Source of the DNA: Nostoc paludosum FACHB-159
GTDB taxonomy: Bacteria; Cyanobacteriota; Cyanobacteriia; Cyanobacteriales; Nostocaceae
Assembly (NCBI RefSeq): GCF_014698835.1
Contig: NZ_JACJTU010000001.1
Location: forward strand, 310,001 to 374,000
Direction of reading: 5' to 3'
DNA length: 64,000 nucleotides
The stretch's first letter is position 1. The number at the start of each line of letters is the position of its first letter. Under the pieces are notes generated by a model. It did no database searches, was not told the DNA's origin, and worked only from the letters and a program-made list of their open reading frames with translations. This document shows, in pieces, positions 35,164 through 43,741 of this stretch. A program made the position numbers and the translations under genes.

Positions 35164-36381
35164 ATGAATTTTTTAGAAAGTGTGCAAATGGCGGGGAAAA
35201 CCCTGTTATCAAATAAGCTGCGTAGTGCCCTCACGATGCTGGGTATAGTTATTGGTAATGCTTCAGTGATTGCCATGATTGGTATTGGCGAAGGTGGGCA
35301 AAAGTTTGTGAATAAACAGCTGGAGTCACTAGGGCCAAATGTGTTGTTTGTATTGCCAGGAAATCAAGAAACTCAACGCATTTCCTTTGAAGTGCCGAAA
35401 AATTTAGTGTTGCAAGATGCTGAGGCGATCGCCTCTCAGGTACCATCAGTCGTAGGAGTTGCGCCAGAGTTAAATAGAAGACAAGTGGTAACTTATCGTA
35501 ATCGAAATACTGACGTTAATATTATTGGCACGACTCCCAGTTTTTTATCAGTACGGGATTTTGAAACTGATAAAGGCAGGTTTTTCAGCGAAGTAGATAT
35601 TAAGCGAAGTAATCAAGTTGTTGTATTAGGTGGAGACTTAGCAGAAAAACTATTTGGTAATAGTAATCCCACCGGTCAGCAATTGCGAATTGGCAATACC
35701 AGCTTTCAAGTAATTGGCACATTAGTAGCCAAAGGTTCTAGCGTGGGAGCAGATTATGATGAAGCTGCTTTAATACCGATTACCACCTCTGCAAACCGCC
35801 TTGTGGGAAAGAATTCTCCCTATGGTATCGCCTTAGATTACCTCGTTGCGGCGGCTCGCGATGGTGATAGTGTCGATGCAGCAGAGTTTCAAATTACAAA
35901 TTTGCTGCGTCTGCGACACAAAATTAATGGTGAAGATGACTTTACGATTCGCACCCAAAAAGATGCTTTGCAAACCGTTGGTCAAATTACAAGTGCATTG
36001 ACAATTATGTTGGCAGCGATCGCAGCCATATCGCTGTTTGTTGGCGGCATTGGTATCATGAATATTATGCTAGTTTCCGTCACCGAACGCACCCAAGAAA
36101 TTGGATTGAGAAAAGCGATCGGGGCAACAGAGCAAGATATTTTGCTACAGTTCATCATTGAAGCAGTAATAGTATCTGCCGCTGGTGGTTTAATTGGCAC
36201 TGCCGTCGGTGTCAGTGGTATTCTGTTAGTGTCAGCTTTCACACCATTAGAGGCAGGGATTTCTACGGTGGCGATCGCAACTGCTGTGGGTGTTTCCGGT
36301 GGTATTGGTTTATTCTTTGGCGTCGTCCCTGCACGTCGCGCCGCTAAACTCGACCCCATCGTTGCATTAAGAAGCGCTTAG
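35164..36381 (+). CDS. MacB-type ABC transporter permease (FtsX family)
   Basis: This protein has 405 residues. The N-terminal helix begins MAGKTLLSNKLRSALTMLGIVIGNASVIAMIGIGEG, a large periplasmic domain spans about 60-280, and three helices form the C-terminal part with SLFVGGIGIMNIMLVSVTERTQEIGLRKAIGA. Unlike E. coli MacB it has no fused ATPase; the ATPase is encoded separately at 38900. Together with the adaptor it should form a tripartite exporter for a peptide, lipid or siderophore; the substrate is unknown. Confidence 0.9.
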   Translation: MNFLESVQMAGKTLLSNKLRSALTMLGIVIGNASVIAMIGIGEGGQKFVNKQLESLGPNVLFVLPGNQETQRISFEVPKNLVLQDAEAIASQVPSVVGVAPELNRRQVVTYRNRNTDVNIIGTTPSFLSVRDFETDKGRFFSEVDIKRSNQVVVLGGDLAEKLFGNSNPTGQQLRIGNTSFQVIGTLVAKGSSVGADYDEAALIPITTSANRLVGKNSPYGIALDYLVAAARDGDSVDAAEFQITNLLRLRHKINGEDDFTIRTQKDALQTVGQITSALTIMLAAIAAISLFVGGIGIMNIMLVSVTERTQEIGLRKAIGATEQDILLQFIIEAVIVSAAGGLIGTAVGVSGILLVSAFTPLEAGISTVAIATAVGVSGGIGLFFGVVPARRAAKLDPIVALRSA

Positions 36382-36387
36382 AAGTGG

Positions 36388-36416
36388 GGTGCGTTAGGCT
36401 GAAGCCATAACGCACC
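36388..36416. repeat. GGTGCGTTA...TAACGCACC hairpin
   Basis: A 9-bp inverted repeat sits 6 nt after the permease stop and probably acts as a 3' hairpin. The same GTGCGTTA/TAACGCAC arms form the repeat block at 62212-62347, so this is a dispersed family. Confidence 0.6.
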
Positions 36417-36661
36417 GCCACACACTGAAAGTCGGTTTTTTCATAACCTTGACGCAGGTGCTTAGTGTATCTTACACAAGAGGCGATCGCCAGAGGTTTT
36501 AGCTATTAGATACTAGGCAAATCACTTTCAGGCAAGATGTTATCTATAATTGCGATCGCACTAGCCATCCCAAAAGTTTTCGGTATACTGACTGTAAAAG
36601 TTGGCGATTTCTCCAAATAAAAACTTTCAAGAAATCGCCCGATCGCTGAGGGGAATGATTG

Positions 36662-38353
36662 ATGCAAACTCCAATAGATTTTGCCGACATTATAGCGGAA
36701 ACTCCAACGCTTTTAACCGTGACTGCCGAATACCAAGCCATTCAGAGGCAGTTTAACCAGGCTCAAACCTCTGAGCAACGAAAAGCTGTTTTTCAGCAGT
36801 GGGATGCTTTGCGACGCAGACTTAGTACGTGGACAGAACTTACGCAACTGCACTTTCACCAAGACACGCAAAACCCAGAGTACAAAGCTGCCTTGGACTA
36901 TTGCAGCGAACTTTTGCCTTCTCTGACTGCCCTTGAAGTAGACCTAAAACGGCAACTTATCCACAGCCCCAATCGCGCTGAGCTAGAACAAAGTTTGGGA
37001 AGGCAAGCTTTTTTGTTGTGGGAAGCAGACATCACGGTTTTTGAAAGAGCAATCGCAGCAGATTTAGTCGAAGAATCTAAACTCACCAATGAATACACCG
37101 AACTGATCGCCTCAGCAAAGCTAGCCTTCCAGGGTGAGCAGGTGAATTTATCGGGTTTGCAACCCTATCTGCAAAGTAAAAATCGAGATATTCGCCACCA
37201 GGCAGAACAGTGTCGCTGGCAGTTTTTTGAGCAGAATCAAGACCGCTTCGATCAACTGTTTGATCAGTTGGTGAAACTGCGCGATCGCATGGCAAAAAAA
37301 TTGGGTTTGGAAAACTACATTGCGCTAGGATATCGCCGAATGCGACGGGTGGATTACGATCGAACCGATGTCGAACGCTATCGAGATCAAGTCGTTCAGG
37401 AGGTCGTGCCCTTAGCGATCGAGCTAATTCAGCAACAGGCGAAACGGCTCAACATAGACACTGTGTATTTCTGGGATGAGTCCGTCTTTGATCTTCAAGG
37501 AAGTCCAGCTCCAATTGGCGATCGTGACTGGATGCTGGAACGGGCGCAAGAAATGTTTGATGCCATGAATCCATCGTTGGGTGACTTTTTCGGCATGATG
37601 GTTGAGCGGCATTTACTGGATTTAGAAAATCGTCCTAGAAAGGCAGGAGGCGGATTCTGTACAAGCTTCGCAACCTATGACGTTCCCTACGTGTTCGCAA
37701 ATTTCAATGGTACAAAAAACGACGTGCAAGTGTTTGTTCACGAGATTGGTCACGCCTTCCAAATGTGGCAAAGTCGCCATTTGCCAGTTTTTGATTACCT
37801 GTGGCCCACCCAAGAATCGTGTGAAATTCACTCTATGAGCCTAGAGTTTCTCACCGGCCCGCAGATGGAAAAGTTTTTCGGCGATCGAGCCGATCGATTT
37901 CGCTCTCAGCATCTAGCCGGGACGATTCTGTTTCTGCCTTATGGCGTGGCAGTCGATCATTTTCAGCATTTGGTCTATGCGAACCCAGAAGCAACCCCAC
38001 AAGAACGACATCAAATGTGGCAACAAATGGAAGCTCGTTATCTGCCTTGGCGTCAATATGGAGATTTGAACTACCTCAACAAAGGCGGACTCTGGCAAGA
38101 CAAACAGCACATCTATTGTTCACCGTTCTACTACATTGATTACACCTTGGCGGGGTGTTGTGCGTTGCAGTTTTGGGCCAAAGCCCAAGAAGATTATTCG
38201 CAAGCGTTGGCGGAGTACATTGCGTTATGCGAACGCGGGGGTTCCGCGTCCTTTCGAGAATTAGTGCGATCGGCAAATCTCCTAACTCCGTTTGAACCTG
38301 GGGCACTTACTCAAGTTGTTGAAAAAGTGCGTCAGACTTTAAAGGCTGGGTGA
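36662..38353 (+). CDS. M3 family oligoendopeptidase (zinc metallopeptidase)
   Basis: The ATG at 36662 (RBS GAGGGGA) gives a protein of 563 residues. The zinc-binding HEIGH motif is at about 360-364 (VFVHEIGHAFQMWQ), and the third ligand Glu lies about 28 residues later in ESCEIHSMSLE. The helical M3/PepF fold surrounds it. There is no signal peptide, so it degrades short peptides in the cytoplasm. The gene sits between the permease and ATPase genes of the exporter, with its own upstream region (36382-36661), and looks inserted into that gene row. Its codon choice appears slightly more GC-rich than its neighbours, by eye only. Confidence 0.88.
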   Translation: MQTPIDFADIIAETPTLLTVTAEYQAIQRQFNQAQTSEQRKAVFQQWDALRRRLSTWTELTQLHFHQDTQNPEYKAALDYCSELLPSLTALEVDLKRQLIHSPNRAELEQSLGRQAFLLWEADITVFERAIAADLVEESKLTNEYTELIASAKLAFQGEQVNLSGLQPYLQSKNRDIRHQAEQCRWQFFEQNQDRFDQLFDQLVKLRDRMAKKLGLENYIALGYRRMRRVDYDRTDVERYRDQVVQEVVPLAIELIQQQAKRLNIDTVYFWDESVFDLQGSPAPIGDRDWMLERAQEMFDAMNPSLGDFFGMMVERHLLDLENRPRKAGGGFCTSFATYDVPYVFANFNGTKNDVQVFVHEIGHAFQMWQSRHLPVFDYLWPTQESCEIHSMSLEFLTGPQMEKFFGDRADRFRSQHLAGTILFLPYGVAVDHFQHLVYANPEATPQERHQMWQQMEARYLPWRQYGDLNYLNKGGLWQDKQHIYCSPFYYIDYTLAGCCALQFWAKAQEDYSQALAEYIALCERGGSASFRELVRSANLLTPFEPGALTQVVEKVRQTLKAG

Positions 38354-38392
38354 TTGAAAAATCTCTGAATAAACATGGGTGTAGGGATGTAA

Positions 38393-38794
38393 GAAAATAT
38401 CAGTTTTTTAGAAAACTCCAGCCAAAAAAATAGTCCTTTCTTTCAACAACAAATCAACGCCTATTTAGGATATTTTCGTCACGGTTTGGAGTTAATAAGT
38501 AAAGCAATAGACTCAATTCGTGGCATAGTAGAAATAGAACAAACAGAACGCGATCGCTCCCTAGAACACACAATCCAAATATGACGCATCGGCTTTGGCG
38601 GCAAGGCAATTATCTCCGGCGTCATCGTCCAGCACATCGACAACATCAACCAACCCTTAGCCACAATCTCTCTTGACAACCCACCCCATCCCTTTTACGC
38701 ATCTTTATTCTTGAGTGTTTTAGCCACATGATTTTTTATTGGCATAGGTTGGCTGATAACTAAGCGCCAGTATTATCCTAGAGATAAGAAGTAA
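38393..38794 (+). pseudogene. Decayed gene with two in-frame TGA codons
   Basis: The frame reads FLENSSQKNSPFFQQQINAYLGYFRHGLELISKAID and continues through stops at 38582-38584 and 38729-38731. After the first comes RIGFGGKAIISGVIVQHIDNINQPLATISLDNPPHPFYASLFLSVLAT, after the second FFIGIGWLITKRQYYPRDKK and a TAA. The C-terminal part has a membrane helix, and codon-level coherence persists across both stops. There is no start codon at the 5' end, which abuts the M3 peptidase gene. I read it as the 3' part of an old membrane protein gene truncated by the event that brought in the peptidase gene. Confidence 0.72.
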
Positions 38795-38820
38795 ATAGAA
38801 AAATGATAGAACGGAAACCT

Positions 38821-38880
38821 TGTAGAGACGCGATGAATCGCGTCTTTATCCAGCCAAAGACGTGATAAATCGCGTCTACA
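38821..38880. repeat. GTAGAGACGCGAT palindromic repeat
   Basis: TGTAGAGACGCGAT at the left end pairs with ATCGCGTCTACA at the right end, and internal GACGCGAT-GA-ATCGCGTC forms a second hairpin. It occupies the space directly upstream of the ATPase gene, 19 nt from its ATG, and so may hold or disturb its promoter. Confidence 0.65.
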
Positions 38881-38899
38881 ATTAATAAATAAAATTCTT

Positions 38900-39664
38900 A
38901 TGGCAAAGACTATTTCAATTACGGATTCTCTAGTACCAAATCCTGTACCGAAATCAACAATCATTCGTTTAGAAAATATATATAAAGTCTATGGCAGTGG
39001 TGAAACCGAAGTCAAAGCACTCAACGATGTGAATTTGATTATCCACGAGGGCGAATATTGTTCAATTATGGGGCCTTCTGGTTCGGGTAAATCCACAGCC
39101 ATGAATATTATCGGCTGTCTAGACCGACCCACAGGCGGGCATTATTACTTAGATAATATTGATGTGGCGCAAATGGACGATAAATCCTTGGCACACATCC
39201 GTAACAAAAAGCTGGGGTTTGTGTTCCAACAATTCCACTTATTGCCTCAACTCACAGCATTGGAAAATGTGATGCTGCCAATGGTGTATGCTAATGTAAA
39301 TCCCAAAGAAAGAAGCGATCGCGCAATCGTTGCACTGACACGAGTTGGTTTAGCAAATCGCCTCAACAACAAACCAACTCAACTATCAGGGGGACAACAA
39401 CAAAGAGTAGCGATCGCCCGCGCCATTGTCAACCGTCCCGTAGTACTCCTAGCCGATGAACCCACCGGCGCACTTGATTCGCGCACAACCCAAGAAGTTT
39501 TACACATCTTTGGCGAACTCAATGCTAGCGGAATCACCGTTGTCATGGTAACCCACGAACCAGAAGTAGCACGTCAAACCCAGCGCATCGTCTGGTTCCG
39601 TGACGGTCAAGTAGTACACTCAAATTTGACTCCATCTGACTTAAACCAGTTGGCTGTATCATAA
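38900..39664 (+). CDS. MacB/LolD-type ABC transporter ATPase
   Basis: This protein has 254 residues. Walker A is GPSGSGKST, the signature LSGGQQQRVAIARAI, Walker B VVLLADEPTGALDS and the switch VTHEPEVAR. The sequence class is that of ATPases pairing with FtsX-type permeases. It most likely drives the permease encoded at 35164, from which it is separated by 2.5 kb of inserted material. A short N-terminal extension precedes the domain (TIIRLENIYKVYGSG). Confidence 0.92.
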   Translation: MAKTISITDSLVPNPVPKSTIIRLENIYKVYGSGETEVKALNDVNLIIHEGEYCSIMGPSGSGKSTAMNIIGCLDRPTGGHYYLDNIDVAQMDDKSLAHIRNKKLGFVFQQFHLLPQLTALENVMLPMVYANVNPKERSDRAIVALTRVGLANRLNNKPTQLSGGQQQRVAIARAIVNRPVVLLADEPTGALDSRTTQEVLHIFGELNASGITVVMVTHEPEVARQTQRIVWFRDGQVVHSNLTPSDLNQLAVS

Positions 39665-39682
39665 ATCAACTTCTGTACTGCA

Positions 39683-40102
39683 ATGGTGACATATAAACAG
39701 GATCTCGAAAATGTTGATTGGGAGGAGATGAAAGCTACACTTAGTCAAGATAAATTCGACAACGGTAGAAGTCCTGAACAACTCAGAGCATCCTTTACTA
39801 ATAGTTATGCTACTTGTATTGCTTATGCAGGCGATCGTATTATTGGCACTACTCGTGTCCTATCCGATGGTATTTGTAACGCTTACATAGTCGATGTTTG
39901 GACATTTACGCCTTATCGTCACCAAGGAATTGCTAGCACAATGATGCGAATCCTATTAGGCAAATTGCAAGGTCAGCATGTCTGTTTAGTTACAGATGAT
40001 TCTATCCAATTTTATAAAAAACTTGGCTTTACCGAAACAGAAACCTGTATGGAGCAGACAATCGGTAAATGGTTGCGAAACACATTATTAGCAGAGGGCT
40101 AA
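39683..40102 (+). CDS. GNAT family N-acetyltransferase
   Basis: This protein has 139 residues. The GNAT fold is shown by IAYAGDRIIGTTRVLSDGICNAYIVDVWTFTPYRHQGIASTMMRILL, where the RHQGIA segment is the acetyl-CoA pyrophosphate loop. A late strand and loop VCLVTDDSIQFYKKLGFTE follow. The substrate (amine, peptide or small molecule) is unknown. It starts 18 nt after the ATPase stop and may be co-transcribed. Confidence 0.88.
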   Translation: MVTYKQDLENVDWEEMKATLSQDKFDNGRSPEQLRASFTNSYATCIAYAGDRIIGTTRVLSDGICNAYIVDVWTFTPYRHQGIASTMMRILLGKLQGQHVCLVTDDSIQFYKKLGFTETETCMEQTIGKWLRNTLLAEG

Positions 40103-40252
40103 TAGCTAAATATTAACAGTTATTAGCTATTAGCCATTAGCTTTTACTGACACTAAAGTTGATTTAAATACCCCATTTTCTAAAGTCTGCATAGGTAAGC
40201 GCATGACTTACCATTAGAGCAAAGACAGGTTATAGATATGGATTTAGTTTGG

Positions 40253-40783
40253 TTACAAACTCGGCGTTTTACCAGTTTGTGCTTGTGTCTCAATTGGTTT
40301 AATATCGGTGTAACCCAATTCGCCAGCTATTGTCCGGAACACCGAAATTTGCTCATCAAAATCTAGTCCTTCAGTTTGGGAAAGCAAATCATTAATCGCC
40401 TGACTTGGCTGATAAGTATCTGGCAAATCAACCACTTTATCCCCCATAGCTACTGCCCAAGCATACCAAACTAACAACTGATTGTTTTCTTTAATCGCCC
40501 CATAAGCACGGGAATATTCTGTATCCTTGCGGTTAACGATATCCCGCATAATTTCCAATTGCTCGTCATCTGATAAATCAAAATACTTTCCTAACAGAAG
40601 TGGTGCTAATTCTGGATCGGTAGCAGCTGGAGCAGCTGGAGTAACAGAATCACCCATTTTTTTATAAACTAAATAGAACCAAGCTAATTTGGCATCGGTA
40701 TCTAAAGCATTAAAGGCATCTACCACTTTTTGACTTTCATTGCTTCGAGCTTGAGAAATATTTTTATCGTAACTTGTAGTCAT
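40253..40783 (-). CDS. Helical carotenoid protein (OCP N-terminal-domain homologue)
   Basis: This protein has 176 residues. It is an all-helical homologue of the orange carotenoid protein N-terminal domain without the C-terminal NTF2 domain. Recognisable parts are the helix LAWFYLVYKKMGDSVTPAAP, DIVNRKDTEYSRAYG, LLVWYAWAVAMGD (W106 at the OCP Trp110 position) and ISVFRTIAGELGYTD with R150 near the OCP Arg155 position. Such proteins bind ketocarotenoid and quench singlet oxygen or phycobilisome excitation. The matching C-terminal domain homologue is encoded 2.5 kb away at 43284. I cannot assign the HCP clade with certainty. Confidence 0.9.
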   Translation of the reverse strand: MTTSYDKNISQARSNESQKVVDAFNALDTDAKLAWFYLVYKKMGDSVTPAAPAATDPELAPLLLGKYFDLSDDEQLEIMRDIVNRKDTEYSRAYGAIKENNQLLVWYAWAVAMGDKVVDLPDTYQPSQAINDLLSQTEGLDFDEQISVFRTIAGELGYTDIKPIETQAQTGKTPSL

Positions 40784-41002
40784 AACTTTTCTCCAACAGA
40801 ATTTAATTAACAGGCCAAACTAAGAGTTACCAAAGTTTGAGAATCAGATTCTACTATCAAGAGAAAGAGTTAAATTAATTATCAAATGCAACATTAATCT
40901 ACCTTTTAATAGAGGTAAAAATCTTTCGCTAGAAAGTAATAAAGTAGCGGATTGCTTTGCTATGATTGCCCCAGTAATAAAAATTTACCTAAGGTTTTAA
41001 TT

Positions 41003-41377
41003 ATGCCAGATGAAATAAAACCCAATGTTAATCAAGCTCCCACCCATGATGCTCAATTAGCTGCCGAAAACATAGCTAGTGGTGAAGAAAAAGCGCCAAC
41101 AGTAGATTTTGATGCTGATTATGCAGCTGCACAACAATTCAGTGTTAGTGAAATTGACCGCACAGGTCAAGGCGCAGCAGCAGCCGAAGCCGCAACCGCT
41201 CCTCAACAAAAAGTTCCTCAAGCAAAAGAAACAACAACACAAAGCCAGTCAACTGGTAATCCTGATGATTATACAGACTTGGCTAAGGAAGTTGGAAATT
41301 CCAAAACTGAGGGCGTAGCTAGCATTGATGACGATTTAGTAGAAAAAGCTTTAGAAAAAGGTCAACCTAAAAAATAA
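41003..41377 (+). CDS. Acidic low-complexity hypothetical protein
   Basis: The ATG at 41003 gives a protein of 124 residues rich in Ala, Gln, Asp, Glu and Thr. It shows no hydrophobic helix and little expected structure until the C-terminal DDYTDLAKEVGNSKTEG segment. I do not recognise the family. It is divergent from the helical carotenoid protein gene, with the shared promoter region at 40784-41002. A hairpin terminator follows. Confidence 0.65.
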   Translation: MPDEIKPNVNQAPTHDAQLAAENIASGEEKAPTVDFDADYAAAQQFSVSEIDRTGQGAAAAEAATAPQQKVPQAKETTTQSQSTGNPDDYTDLAKEVGNSKTEGVASIDDDLVEKALEKGQPKK

Positions 41378-41395
41378 GTTCTTTCAACCGCAGTT

Positions 41396-41420
41396 CCCCG
41401 ACTTATTCAATAAGTCGGGG
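41396..41420. terminator. Bidirectional hairpin terminator
   Basis: CCCCGACTTATT / AATAAGTCGGGG is a near-perfect 12-bp palindrome placed between the convergent acidic protein gene and the queG fusion gene, 18 and 29 nt from their stops. Confidence 0.7.
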
Positions 41421-41449
41421 AGCTAAATCTAGCTCAAATAACTGAATTC

Positions 41450-43027
41450 TCACTTCATGACTTCTAGTAATTCACTAGGTCTATGAATCAAATAATCTGG
41501 ATTTTGCTTAGCTAGTACTTCCGGGGAATTAAAGCCCCAAGTCACTGCAATTACTTGGATATTTGCTTTTTTTGATGCTTCTATATCTCTGGTTTCATCT
41601 CCGACATAAATTACATCTTGAGGCTTAAGCTGTTTTTGCTTCAATACATTATTAATAATGGTTGTTTTACCAAAAATTGTAATTCCTGAATATATAAAAT
41701 CAAATAAATAATTTAAATCATTGATTTTGAGAAATTCCGTCACATTTTCTTTGGAATTAGAAGTAATAATTCCTAGTTTATATCCTTGAGCTTGGAGTTG
41801 TATTAATGCTTCTTTAATTCCCGGAATGGGCTTTAATTCTGGGATTTTGTTTTTTAATTCGCCTTTAACTTTTTTCACTAAAAAAGGTATCTTGAACAGC
41901 GAAACTCCAGAGTACTTAATGATTTCCCTAGATGTTAAGTTTTTGAGTAGAGCTAATTGGTCTGGAGTGATTTGGATATAACCAAAGTCTACAGCTAGAC
42001 GATTAGCAATACTAACAAGGGCATCTACTGTATCTGCAATTGTGCCATCAAAATCGAAAATAATTACTTTTTGGGTCATCTTTCGCCTAAATGCGTCAAG
42101 ATTAGCTTGAGCGTTGCGTCGTAACATTTCTGGCTTAATCCGTCGTAAGGCGGATGCTGGAAATCGTTTGTCCCACTCTCCATCTGAGATTTGGGCTAAT
42201 TCTAGCAGTTGGGGAGCAAGATTCTGAGGATAAGGCGCAAACTCTGTGATATCAGTTGTCTTAGCAAAACGTTGATTCCAAGGACAAACATCTTGGCAGA
42301 TATCACAACCAGCAACCCAACCTTGCAAATAAGGTGTAAGTGTTTGTGGCAATTCTTCTGCCCGATTTTCAATTGTATGATAAGCAATGCAGCGATTCGC
42401 ATCCACTACAAAAGGCTGAGTAATTGCACCGGTAGGACAAGCTTCAAGACAACGAGTACAGCTACCGCAGTGTTCTGTATGGGGGCGATCGCTTTCTAGT
42501 TCCAAATTGGTCAATACTTCTCCCAAAAACACCCAAGAACCATACTCGCGTGTAATCACATTACCATTTTTCGCAATCCAACCAATTCCCGCTTTTTGTG
42601 CCCAGACTTTATCTTGCACTGGCCCGGTGTCTGCATAATAAATCGCTCGCACGCTTTCATCAAGCGATTCTAGCCAGGTAGCTAGCTGCTTGAGTTTTTT
42701 ATGCATTACCTTGTGATAATCTCTTCCCCAGCCATAACGAGAAATTTTGCCATATTCTTCGCCCTGGGGACGTTGATGTGGTGTGTAATAATTGAGGGCT
42801 ACACAAACAAGCGATCGCACTTCTGGCATCACTAACCGAATATCCTGACGCTTTTGGTTACTCATCCATTCCATATCGGCGTGATAACCCAGCGCTAGCC
42901 ATGCTTTCAATCTCTGTGCTTCTGTAACATCCACCCTGTCCACAGCAGCAATCCCAATTTTATGAAAGCCTAACTCGCTGGCTTTTTCTTTCACTACACT
43001 GCTGCTGGTTACGGAACATTGATTCAT
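41450..43027 (-). CDS. queG: Epoxyqueuosine reductase QueG fused to a HAD-family hydrolase
   Basis: This protein has 525 residues. Residues 1 to about 312 are QueG: the cobalamin-binding part with catalytic Asp134 (YYADTGP) and two 4Fe-4S clusters bound by C187/C190/C193/C197 and by C241/C244/C248 with C213. QueG reduces epoxyqueuosine to queuosine in the tRNA wobble position. Residues 317-525 form a complete HAD phosphatase-like domain with DFDGT (D325, D327), TSNS and GDETRDIEASKKA. The junction NLDAFRRK-MTQKVIIFDFDG is in one frame with no stop. The second half begins with Met, so it may derive from a formerly separate downstream gene. Confidence 0.9.
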   Translation of the reverse strand: MNQCSVTSSSVVKEKASELGFHKIGIAAVDRVDVTEAQRLKAWLALGYHADMEWMSNQKRQDIRLVMPEVRSLVCVALNYYTPHQRPQGEEYGKISRYGWGRDYHKVMHKKLKQLATWLESLDESVRAIYYADTGPVQDKVWAQKAGIGWIAKNGNVITREYGSWVFLGEVLTNLELESDRPHTEHCGSCTRCLEACPTGAITQPFVVDANRCIAYHTIENRAEELPQTLTPYLQGWVAGCDICQDVCPWNQRFAKTTDITEFAPYPQNLAPQLLELAQISDGEWDKRFPASALRRIKPEMLRRNAQANLDAFRRKMTQKVIIFDFDGTIADTVDALVSIANRLAVDFGYIQITPDQLALLKNLTSREIIKYSGVSLFKIPFLVKKVKGELKNKIPELKPIPGIKEALIQLQAQGYKLGIITSNSKENVTEFLKINDLNYLFDFIYSGITIFGKTTIINNVLKQKQLKPQDVIYVGDETRDIEASKKANIQVIAVTWGFNSPEVLAKQNPDYLIHRPSELLEVMK

Positions 43028-43142
43028 TGTTTTATATCTGAATTTGCCTAACTACAGGCATGATTATTATACATTAATCTAGTAATTTTTTTGATAAACA
43101 TTTGTTACTCATTTTACCTTCAGACAGGAGAATTCAAAATTC

Positions 43143-43167
43143 TTGACTGTTAACCGTCAACAGTCAA
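43143..43167. repeat. TTGACTGTTAACC palindrome, second copy
   Basis: It matches the palindrome at 14464-14488 with one mismatch in the right arm. It lies in the upstream region shared by queG (leftward) and the CTDH gene (rightward); no other element is seen in 43028-43283. Confidence 0.55.
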
Positions 43168-43283
43168 TAGATCCATCGTCAGAAAGATTTATACATGTGT
43201 GCCAATCTATCTCAATAGTGGCTTTTTTTTTAACGATTTTTGTAATGAAATAAATATTTAGCTAACGTAATACAGGTAATTTT

Positions 43284-43712
43284 ATGACCTCTGCTGAAAT
43301 ATCCCCAGTACAGCCTTCATCAGAATTCCAGATTCTAGGAATTACAGAAACAAGTGTACTGCGTTATTTTGAAACATTAAATGCAGGAGAATTTGATCAA
43401 ACTGCGGCCTTATTTGGTGAGGATGGTGTGATGCATCCACCGCTTGAGTCTGATATTGTTGGATGTGATGCGATCGCAGCTTACTTAAAACAAGAAGCTC
43501 AAAACATTAAAGCTTACCCCAAAACAGGAATAAGCGAGACTTTGGAAAACGCTACGATCCAAGTCCAAGTGACAGGTAAGGCCCAAACCTCTTGGTGTGG
43601 GGTAAATGTCTTGTGGATATTTATCCTCAACCAACAACAGCAAATTTTATATACTAGAGTCAAACTTTTAGCTTCACCTCAAGAGTTACTATCTTTACGC
43701 CCTCAAAAATAG
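43284..43712 (+). CDS. OCP C-terminal-domain homologue (CTDH), carotenoid carrier
   Basis: This protein has 142 residues. It aligns along its length with the NTF2-like C-terminal domain of the orange carotenoid protein: GITETSVLRYFETLNAGEFDQTAALF, then TGKAQTSWCGVNVLWIF and LLASPQELLSL. Tyr28, Trp104 and Trp111 sit at the OCP positions that hold the carotenoid keto ring. Cys105 corresponds to the cysteine through which Anabaena CTDH forms disulphide-linked dimers. CTDH takes ketocarotenoid from membranes and delivers it to helical carotenoid proteins such as the one at 40253. Confidence 0.92.
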   Translation: MTSAEISPVQPSSEFQILGITETSVLRYFETLNAGEFDQTAALFGEDGVMHPPLESDIVGCDAIAAYLKQEAQNIKAYPKTGISETLENATIQVQVTGKAQTSWCGVNVLWIFILNQQQQILYTRVKLLASPQELLSLRPQK

Positions 43713-43741
43713 TAAGTAGCTATTTCTGCCTGAAAACCTAC

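Noticed and set aside
38582..38731. Possible recoding of TGA as tryptophan in the gene relic
   Set aside because: Other genes in the window use TGA as a normal stop and the frame also lacks a start codon; decay is simpler.
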